DNA from: Opitutia bacterium UBA5964 | Lineage (GTDB): Bacteria; Verrucomicrobiota; Verrucomicrobiia; Opitutales; Coraliomargaritaceae | Direction: 5' to 3' | Assembly (NCBI GenBank): GCA_002430605.1 | Contig: DJBY01000006.1 | Span: 8,464 to 29,476, forward strand | DNA: 21,013 nt | Shown: positions 15,396-21,013 of the stretch, piece after piece | How the letters are laid out: every line of letters begins with the position of its first letter | How positions within the stretch are numbered: position 1 is the first letter of the stretch | Notes under the pieces: model-generated | Seen by the model: the letters and a program-made list of their open reading frames with translations, nothing else | What the model was told of the DNA's origin: nothing | Database searches by the model: none | Position numbers and translations under genes: made by a program

Positions 15396-15995
15396 CTATT
15401 GCGCGAGGTAGTAGCGTATGCTCAGTCCTGAGAGTTGGAAATTGCCAGAGCCAGTATTGCCATCATCTAGATCATCGTCAATTTCGGATAGGCGACTCGA
15501 GTCGATGCGCAGCGTCTCAGTCGAGTTGCCATTGATTTCAATATACGCAGATAAATTGCCACCGCCGTTGCCATTGTTGCCGCCGCCGTTGCCATTGTTG
15601 CCATTGTTGCCGCCGCCGTTGCCATTGTTGCCGCCGCCGTTGCCATTGTTGCCGCCGCCGTTGCCAGCCTCGTAGACCCAGCGATAGGTGCCACCGATAA
15701 CAGACGGCAGGGTCCATGCCTTGCTAATGCGGTCTTCCATGCCATTAGGATAGAGCCCAGGCGTGATTTGCGTCTGGGGATAGGTTCCAAAGTTGAGCTC
15801 GTATTGTATGAACTCTTGAGAGAATATACGTAAGTCGTTCTCCAAGGTGCTGATGATTGCGCGATCTTTGACTCGTCTGAAAGCAGGAACAGCTATGGCT
15901 GCTAAGATTCCGATTATAGTGGCCACCACAGCGATTTCGACGAGCGTAAATGCGGCTCGGTCAGAGCACGATTGCTTGTGTCGTGTTAAAGGCAT
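15396..15995 (-). CDS. prepilin-type (type II secretion pseudopilin-like) protein with Asn/Gly repeat
   Basis: A short basic leader (residues 1-15) is followed by the type IV prepilin signature FTLVEIAVVATIIGILA (16-32). Cleavage is expected between A15 and F16, and the conserved +5 glutamate is E20. The -1 residue is Ala instead of the usual Gly. After the N-terminal helix comes a small pseudopilin-like head (about 40-110). It is interrupted at about 111-146 by a low-complexity run of GNGGGNN units and then resumes with beta strands (LSAYIEINGN) and an acidic patch (EIDDDLDDGN). It may be a minor or major pseudopilin, or one of the stand-alone prepilin-like surface proteins common in Verrucomicrobiota. 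No secretion ATPase, prepilin peptidase or secretin gene is adjacent. The 199-aa ORF is intact. Confidence 0.85.
   Translation of the reverse strand: MPLTRHKQSCSDRAAFTLVEIAVVATIIGILAAIAVPAFRRVKDRAIISTLENDLRIFSQEFIQYELNFGTYPQTQITPGLYPNGMEDRISKAWTLPSVIGGTYRWVYEAGNGGGNNGNGGGNNGNGGGNNGNNGNGGGNNGNGGGNLSAYIEINGNSTETLRIDSSRLSEIDDDLDDGNTGSGNFQLSGLSIRYYLAQ
15559..15665 (-). repeat. 21-bp tandem repeat inside the pseudopilin gene
   Basis: On the plus strand the unit reads CCGCCGCCGTTGCCATTGTT plus G. It occurs about five times, with one 9-bp partial insertion (CCATTGTTG) near 15601. It codes the 7-residue unit NNGNGGG. Sequence identity between copies is nearly complete, which marks it as a recently expanded minisatellite; length changes in multiples of 21 bp would keep the frame. 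Confidence 0.9.
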
Positions 15996-16053
15996 AACAT
16001 TTAATATATGTCAAAATGAGTTTTTATAAAGCAAAAAAATAATATTCTGCAGC

Positions 16054-16084
16054 GAGCTCGGTGGCCTTAGAGCTCGGTGCCACC
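16054..16084 (-). terminator. repeat-built hairpin at the lpxI stop codon, possible terminator
   Basis: GAGCTCGGTGGCC (16054-16066) and GAGCTCGGTGCC (16070-16081) are near-identical direct repeats flanking the lpxI stop (16067-16069). GGTGGC (16060-16065) can pair with GCCACC (16079-16084). On the minus strand a T-rich run lies further on, at about 16032-16043. The hairpin-to-T distance is long, so terminator strength is doubtful. Confidence 0.35.
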
Positions 16085-16936
16085 AGAGAAGCCAAAGAGT
16101 TCGATTTTGAGTGAATGGGCTTTTTCTAGAATACTCGCTTTATCAAGAATCAGGACACTGCCAGTTTCCAATACAGCGGTGCGAATGCCCGACTCATACA
16201 TCACGTCCAGTGTGCGGTGGCCAAAGACTGGTACGTCAAAGCGATAGTCTTGCCCCCGCTTCACGGTCTTCACAAAAATAAGATCGTCGGTCTTAAAAGT
16301 GCCTGCCCGGCGCAGCATCGAATCGGTCCCTTCGTAAGCCTCGACTGCCAGCACGGTGCCATGTCGCACCACGACACCTTGACCGACGTCGAGATCTGCC
16401 ATGCCTTTGGCGATACTGATGCCGTGCGCGATATCCGTTAACCCTGCCTTTAATTTGCCTGCAGTCATTAAGCCTTCGCTAGCGAGTTGATCATCCAGAA
16501 ACGAGCGAGCGTCGAGCATGGAGATGTCGATGGCTTCAATCTCGTTGGCAATCGCACCGAAGATGGTTTCGGCATTTTTGATCTTCAGGCTATTGAGAAT
16601 CTTTAGGGCTTTTAGATCTGGATGTAGCCCGTGGAACAGACGTCGCGGGGTGATTTGTCCAGCCATGAGTGCGTAGCCGCAATCGAGTTTCTTTAGCGAT
16701 TTGAGTAGTTTTCCGAGCTGCCCGACTCTGATTTGGATGTGTTCATTCGCGGGGATCGAGTCGATCAATGATGGCTCCGTCTCTCCTGCAAAGGACACGA
16801 TTCGCAGCGGTAAGCCTGCGGCACGTATGCGTTGGGCTGTCAGTATCGGGTATCGACCTTTGCCGGCAATTAAGGCGATGGGGCGTTGGGAAAAGCTGTC
16901 CGGCAGGAATTTCGATAGGGAGGAGGGGGGGCTCAT
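16067..16936 (-). CDS. lpxI: UDP-2,3-diacylglucosamine pyrophosphatase LpxI
   Basis: LpxI (formerly DUF1009) hydrolyses UDP-2,3-diacylglucosamine to lipid X and UMP, the fourth step of lipid A synthesis. It replaces LpxH where that enzyme is absent. The 289-aa protein has the N-terminal half with IALIAGKGRYPILTA and GYALMAGQITP, and the C-terminal half with DLDVGQGVVVRHGTVLAVEA, EGTDSML and YRFDVPVFGHRTLD. The aspartate in the last block (D234) is my candidate for the catalytic Asp known from the Caulobacter enzyme, by eye only. ATG 16936 is 9 bp from the stop of the FecR-like gene, so it is the third gene of a leuS-fecR-lpxI unit. It implies lipopolysaccharide with lipid A in this organism. 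Confidence 0.91.
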   Translation of the reverse strand: MSPPSSLSKFLPDSFSQRPIALIAGKGRYPILTAQRIRAAGLPLRIVSFAGETEPSLIDSIPANEHIQIRVGQLGKLLKSLKKLDCGYALMAGQITPRRLFHGLHPDLKALKILNSLKIKNAETIFGAIANEIEAIDISMLDARSFLDDQLASEGLMTAGKLKAGLTDIAHGISIAKGMADLDVGQGVVVRHGTVLAVEAYEGTDSMLRRAGTFKTDDLIFVKTVKRGQDYRFDVPVFGHRTLDVMYESGIRTAVLETGSVLILDKASILEKAHSLKIELFGFSGGTEL

Positions 16937-16945
16937 GGCAATAGA

Positions 16946-17764
16946 CTATTCGTTATATTCGTAGGGTCGGGCAACAGCCTGATCGAAGTAAGTCGGCGAT
17001 GTAATCAAAACTGGCCGGGGTGGATGGCCATTGTCACCGGCTTTAAAAAAGACCCGTTTGCTGGCATGTTGAGTGGCTTGCGCGAATTGTTCAACTGCTT
17101 TGGGCAGTGCGCTGAGTGTCATGCTTTCGGTGACTTCACCGAGCATGGCACTTTGTGGCGTAATGCGCATACTTTGCGGCTCGACGATTAATTCACGGTG
17201 CTGCCGATTTGGGTATTTATAGGTAAGCAGGCCTGCGTAAGCCGTGATCTGGGCGCCCATATCGCTGTTCTGGATAATGCATGTAGCCGAGTGTATTTGT
17301 AATTCCCCAGTCGGCAGAAACACACGCGCTTCTGAAAGCGGTGAAAGGTTATTGCTAACGACCGCAATGGTCCCATCAATTAGCCGTATCGAGAGGATGG
17401 ATACGGATGGCTCGTAGGACAGACTTTCTCTCTTTTCGGTGAATGGTTTTTGAATGAAAGTTTCGAACAGAACTGCAGAGTTTTCGCCGATGCCGATACC
17501 GATGCCATTCGAGAGTGCGAGGAAGATGTGAGCGTCCTTGCCGGTTTCGATGGTGGAGGCATTCAGGATTAGCGTGTCGTGTAGCTTAGGCTGTGTGCTT
17601 TGTGATTCCGCATCTTTAATCTGTATACTGCCCTGGACGCTGGTCGCGACTGCGATGCCTGCGGCCATGTCCTCGGCATTCGAGTCGACCGCCCCACCGA
17701 GGAAAATCCCTGCAGCGATGAGGCAGCAGAGAGATTTCCAGCACGGCTTTGATTCGATATACAT
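16946..17764 (-). CDS. FecR-domain-like exported protein
   Basis: The 272-aa protein starts with a signal peptide (hydrophobic core LCCLIAAGIFLGGAV, cleavage probably near residue 30 at SNA-ED). It continues with a FecR-like beta-rich domain: GSIQIKDAES, TLILNASTIETGKDAHIFLALSNG and IGENSAVLFE at about residues 45-103, then a second set of strands (VSILSIRLIDGTIAVV and ARVFLPTGELQIHSA). The C-terminal 60 residues are less ordered and Pro-rich at the end. No ECF sigma factor or TonB receptor gene is adjacent, so it is not a classic FecR anti-sigma regulator. FecR-like domains also occur in exported structural proteins. Its start codon shares one base with the leuS stop (TAATG), implying translational coupling, and lpxI follows 9 bp later. 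Domain call is moderate. Confidence 0.7.
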   Translation of the reverse strand: MYIESKPCWKSLCCLIAAGIFLGGAVDSNAEDMAAGIAVATSVQGSIQIKDAESQSTQPKLHDTLILNASTIETGKDAHIFLALSNGIGIGIGENSAVLFETFIQKPFTEKRESLSYEPSVSILSIRLIDGTIAVVSNNLSPLSEARVFLPTGELQIHSATCIIQNSDMGAQITAYAGLLTYKYPNRQHRELIVEPQSMRITPQSAMLGEVTESMTLSALPKAVEQFAQATQHASKRVFFKAGDNGHPPRPVLITSPTYFDQAVARPYEYNE

Positions 17765-20343
17765 TAAACAGCTACGATATTGACGATTTTACCTGGCACG
17801 TAGATTTCGCGTTTGATGACCTTGCCGTCAATGTGAGCGCTAATCCTTTCGTGTGCCTTGGCAGTTGCGATGGCGTCGTCTTTGGAGACGTCGGCAGGGA
17901 GTTGGGCATCGCCACGGTATTTGCCATTCACTTGGAAGATGATTTTAATGGTGTCTTCCTTCAATTTACTTTCGTCAAACGCTGGCCATCCTGCGTCCGC
18001 GATGCTGCCTGTATGGCCGAGGAACAACCAGAGCTCTTCGGCGATATGTGGCGCGAGTGGTGCGAGTAGTTTGATCAACGATTCGACAGCTTCGTGCGTC
18101 AGCGCGTCGGCTTTGCCGAGTTGATTGACGCAGATCATCATTTGCGAGATCGCGGTGTTAAAGCCGAGAGACTCGTAGTCTTCGCTGACTTTCTTGATCG
18201 TGGCGTGCAATATACGCTCCGTGACGGCGTCGAGTTGCTCAGTCGTTCCAATCTTGGCCTGGCGTGTGCCGTCCTCGGCTACGACGAGGCGCCATGCCTT
18301 ACGCAGGAAGCGGGCGATGCCTTCGATGCCCTTGGTATTCCATGGCTTCATCGCTTCGAGTGGGCCGAGGAACATCAGGTAAAGACGTAAGGCGTCGGCT
18401 CCGTAGTTGACGACGATACTCTCAGGGCTGACCACGTTGCCGCGACTTTTCGACATTTTCTCGCCGTCTTCGCCTAGAATGATGCCTTGGTGAAAGAGCT
18501 TTTTAAACGGCTCTGGATGGCTCACCACGCCTAGGTCGTAAAGCACATGGTGCCAGAAACGAGCATAGAGTAGGTGCAGCACCGCGTGTTCCGCGCCGCC
18601 GATATACAGGTCCGGATAGCCCCAATATTTTTCTTTTTCTGGGGCGATCAGTGCTTCCGTGTTTTTCGGATCCACGTAGCGCAGATAATACCAGCACGAG
18701 CCAGCCCATTGTGGCATGGTGTTGGTCTCGCGTGAGCCTTGTACCCATCCTTCGACGGGCGCGCGGGAAGTGGCTCCAGTTTTTGGATCGATATAGAGGT
18801 GTAGCCATTCCTCGGCTTTCGACAGCGGGCTCTGCCCATCGGGCGACGGTGTGTAGCTCTCCACTTCGGGCAATGCCAAAGGCAGTGCACTTTCGGGCAA
18901 TGCCACGGCAAAGCGTAGTTCGCCATCAATCTGGCAGCTGACGGGACGCTCGACCGATTTGAGCGAGTCGTCCACCTGCGCATAATCGGCTTCGCTGACC
19001 CACACGATCGGGAAGGGCTCGCCCCAGTAACGTTGGCGTGAAAAGAGCCAGTCGCGCAGCTTAAAGTTGACCGTCGCTTCGCCGCGGTTGTCGGCTGCGA
19101 GTTGAGCTATTACCGCCTGCTTCGCACTTTCGGAGTCTTTACCGCTTTGTTCGCCTGAGTTGATTAAATCGCCAGGGCCAGTGTAGGCTTCGGTCAATTC
19201 ACCAGAGGCATCTTTTTCGGCGTGGTCGTTGTCGTCGATGACTTGCACGATTTCGAGGTCGAATTCCTTGGCAAATTCAAAGTCGCGGGTGTCGTGCGCT
19301 GGCACCGCCATGATGGCTCCTGTGCCATAAGTCATGAGCACGTAGTCGGCCACCCAGATCGGGATTTCCTTGCCGCTGACCGGATTGATCGCCATCGCAC
19401 CGGTCCAGACGCCAGTCTTTTCCTTGCTCAGTTCGGCGCGTTCCAGATCGGATTTGCTCTTTGCCTTCTCGGCGTATGCGAACACTGCGTCACTCTGCTC
19501 GACAGTGGTAATTTGTGATAGCAGCGGATGCTCTGGTGAGATCACCATATAAGTGGCACCGAAGAGCGTGTCCGGGCGGGTGGTGAAGACAGCAAGGTCC
19601 GCATCATGCCCTGCGATGTCGAAAGTAATCTCTGCACCTTCGCTGCGGCCGATCCAGTTTTCCTGAAGGCGCTTAGTCGAGTCGGGCCAGTCGAGGTCTT
19701 TGAGGCCAGCGATGAGTTTGTCACCATATTCGGTGATACGAAGCACCCATTGACGGATAGGGCGGCGTTCGACCGGGAAACTGCCACGCTCAGAACGGGG
19801 ACCTTCGGGCGTGTTGAATACCTCCTCGTTGGCGAGGACGGTGCCTAGCTCGGGGCAGAACCAGACCGGTTTCTCATCGACGTAGGCGAGGCCCTTTTTG
19901 AAAAGCTGCAAGAAGATCCATTGCGTCCACTTATAGTAGCCGGGATCTGTGGTGTTGACCTCGCGTGACCAGTCGTAAGCGAATCCGAGCTGGCGGAGCT
20001 GTGTCTTAAAGTGCGCAACGTTTTGCGTGGTGGTGTCACGAGGGTGCTGACCGGTCTTGATCGCGTATTGCTCGGTTGGCAGACCAAACGCGTCCCAGCC
20101 CATCGGGTGAAGCACGTTAAAGCCTTTGGCCTTTTTATAGCGTTTCAGCGCATCACTGGCGGTGTAGCCTTCGGGGTGACCAATATGTAAGCCCGCGCCA
20201 GAGGGGTAGGGGAACATGTCGAGGATGTAGAACGTGGGCTTGTCCTCGAAATCCTTCGCGGTGTAAGTTGCGTTTTGCTCCCAGAAATCCTGCCATTTTG
20301 GCTCGATTGCGGAAAAGTCGTAGTCTGTGGTCTGTGTTGCCAT
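17764..20343 (-). CDS. leuS: leucyl-tRNA synthetase
   Basis: A class Ia synthetase charging tRNA-Leu in the cytoplasm. Its 859 residues match the E. coli length (860). The active site shows MFPYPSGAGLHIGH with HIGH at 53-56 and KMSKS at 629-633. The CP1 editing domain has the threonine-rich TTRPDT at 254-259 and AVPAHDTRD at 347-354, whose D351 should be the proofreading aspartate. The ZN-1 region (around 161-195) keeps one cysteine (WFCPELGTVLANEEV) but the usual later CxxC is replaced by GPRSERGSFP, so it probably binds no zinc there. A C-terminal tRNA-binding domain ends the chain (IIFQVNGKYRG near 803). ATG 20343 is the family start, with no Shine-Dalgarno. I see no T-box leader. It heads the leuS-fecR-lpxI unit. 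Confidence 0.98.
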   Translation of the reverse strand: MATQTTDYDFSAIEPKWQDFWEQNATYTAKDFEDKPTFYILDMFPYPSGAGLHIGHPEGYTASDALKRYKKAKGFNVLHPMGWDAFGLPTEQYAIKTGQHPRDTTTQNVAHFKTQLRQLGFAYDWSREVNTTDPGYYKWTQWIFLQLFKKGLAYVDEKPVWFCPELGTVLANEEVFNTPEGPRSERGSFPVERRPIRQWVLRITEYGDKLIAGLKDLDWPDSTKRLQENWIGRSEGAEITFDIAGHDADLAVFTTRPDTLFGATYMVISPEHPLLSQITTVEQSDAVFAYAEKAKSKSDLERAELSKEKTGVWTGAMAINPVSGKEIPIWVADYVLMTYGTGAIMAVPAHDTRDFEFAKEFDLEIVQVIDDNDHAEKDASGELTEAYTGPGDLINSGEQSGKDSESAKQAVIAQLAADNRGEATVNFKLRDWLFSRQRYWGEPFPIVWVSEADYAQVDDSLKSVERPVSCQIDGELRFAVALPESALPLALPEVESYTPSPDGQSPLSKAEEWLHLYIDPKTGATSRAPVEGWVQGSRETNTMPQWAGSCWYYLRYVDPKNTEALIAPEKEKYWGYPDLYIGGAEHAVLHLLYARFWHHVLYDLGVVSHPEPFKKLFHQGIILGEDGEKMSKSRGNVVSPESIVVNYGADALRLYLMFLGPLEAMKPWNTKGIEGIARFLRKAWRLVVAEDGTRQAKIGTTEQLDAVTERILHATIKKVSEDYESLGFNTAISQMMICVNQLGKADALTHEAVESLIKLLAPLAPHIAEELWLFLGHTGSIADAGWPAFDESKLKEDTIKIIFQVNGKYRGDAQLPADVSKDDAIATAKAHERISAHIDGKVIKREIYVPGKIVNIVAV

Positions 20344-20441
20344 TATAGAAAACCACGGATTTAGAAGGTTCGTTTACAGTCAGTCAATATTGCAAAGCAC
20401 CGCGTCGCGCTGATTCAAATCCTGTGATTGGGCAGATTAGC

Positions 20442-20470
20442 TTGATATTTTAAGCAGGCTTCTTTATCAA
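20442..20470 (+). promoter_or_regulatory. possible promoter of the secreted orphan gene
   Basis: TTGATA (20442-20447) and TATCAA (20465-20470) are spaced by 17 bp, matching sigma-70 boxes at 5 of 6 and 4 of 6 positions. They lie 14 bp ahead of ATG 20484, which would leave only a short leader. This is a pattern match only. Confidence 0.33.
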
Positions 20471-20483
20471 TCAATCTCCCCAT

Positions 20484-21013
20484 ATGCGAATTCGACCCCC
20501 ATTGATTTTTTTTATCGCCTTAGCATTTGTAATGACCGTCGCATGCTTACGTGGCGAGACCTCGGCAGTGGATGCATATAATAAGCAGGAAAAAAATCTG
20601 TCGCAAAAGCGTTTCGAACAGAAATCTTGGTCGGGGAATCAGAAGTCTGATCTGATGCAGAAGTCGTTTCCCTTTAAGCAATGGGACTCACATTATTCCT
20701 CACTCGGCTCGAAAAAGTCGAATATTTCGCTAACAGAATCTAAAGATAAAAAGCGCTTTAAGTCTGAAATGGTGGAATTTGATACTAAATCGATGGATAT
20801 CTCGAAGTGGAATGGACGGTTGGCCGACCTCGAGCGTCAGGCCCAGATTAGCACAAATTCGACTGCGAAGAAGATCGAGAATAAACGTATGTATGAAAGG
20901 ATGTTGCAGAAATCGAAGAGTTTTGCGGAGACCGGAGAGACTCTTTCGCTGCGCGAGATCAATCGCTTTCAGTTCCGGCAAAATCGCTCTGATACTGCCG
21001 TGCCCGTTCGAGC
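20484..21013 (+). CDS. uncharacterised secreted or lipid-anchored protein, 5' part
   Basis: An uninterrupted reading frame runs from ATG 20484 to the window edge (176 codons and 2 bases, no stop). I translated it directly. The N-terminus is a signal peptide: basic MRIRPP, then a hydrophobic core LIFFIALAFVMTVAC. The TVAC sequence with Cys at residue 21 is a weak lipobox; otherwise signal peptidase I could cut a few residues on. The mature part is very rich in Lys, Ser, Gln and Asn with scattered aromatic residues (QKRFEQKSW, FPFKQWDSHY) and looks extended or coiled rather than globular. I recognise no family. It is divergent from leuS across 140 bp. The codon pattern is sound and the frame is long for chance, so I consider it a real gene with its 3' end outside. 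Confidence 0.75.
   Translation, partial: MRIRPPLIFFIALAFVMTVACLRGETSAVDAYNKQEKNLSQKRFEQKSWSGNQKSDLMQKSFPFKQWDSHYSSLGSKKSNISLTESKDKKRFKSEMVEFDTKSMDISKWNGRLADLERQAQISTNSTAKKIENKRMYERMLQKSKSFAETGETLSLREINRFQFRQNRSDTAVPVR

Noticed and set aside
20344..20483. T-box leader for leuS
   Set aside because: No T-box core or antiterminator is visible and the gap is too short for one.

Overview
The window is an ordinary housekeeping stretch of a Gram-negative chromosome with about 50-55% GC (estimated by eye). It carries 19 protein genes, three of them uncharacterised. LpxI, a TolC-type outer-membrane channel, a TonB-like protein and menaquinone synthesis (MenD) imply an outer membrane and a respiratory quinone. 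Haem precursor synthesis by HemL implies the C5 pathway. Together with a FecR-like protein, a prepilin-like protein, Lys/Ser-rich or single-TM orphan proteins and a near-total lack of Shine-Dalgarno sequences, my best guess is a Verrucomicrobiota member, Opitutae/Puniceicoccales-like. That is inference from gene style, not a measured placement.

Layout. (1) 1-3126, plus strand: the 3' part of menD, then a class I (Fe-S) fumarase. (2) 3127-3983: a terminator, a roughly 290-nt hairpin-rich leader, a glycine-rich RRM RNA-binding protein whose tail is built from 36- and 42-bp tandem repeats, and a textbook terminator. (3) 4225-7227, minus strand: glutamine-dependent NAD synthetase followed by hemL, probably co-transcribed. 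(4) 7336-12161, plus strand: tolC-like, maf, TonB-like, RluA-type pseudouridine synthase, and a membrane-anchored lytic transglycosylase. (5) 12329-14343, minus strand: metF, a DUF971 protein 9 bp downstream, then an uncharacterised membrane-anchored protein. (6) 14531-15379, plus strand: an uncharacterised single-TM protein divergent from metF. (7) 15396-20343, minus strand: leuS, a FecR-like exported protein, lpxI, then separately a pseudopilin with an Asn/Gly 21-bp repeat. leuS and fecR share one base (TAATG), and lpxI follows 9 bp later. (8) 20484-end, plus strand: the 5' end of a secreted or lipid-anchored orphan protein, cut by the window edge.

Together these genes serve central metabolism (fumarase, NAD, haem, menaquinone, folate C1), RNA and translation (RRM protein, RluA, LeuRS), nucleotide sanitation (Maf) and the envelope (LpxI, TolC, TonB-like, transglycosylase, pseudopilin, FecR-like). 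I see no insertion sequence, prophage, CRISPR array, tRNA, rRNA or clear sign of horizontal transfer. I did not find a convincing new multi-gene system. The best leads are the RRM gene with its structured leader, the leuS-fecR-lpxI unit, the repeat-bearing pseudopilin and the three orphan envelope proteins.
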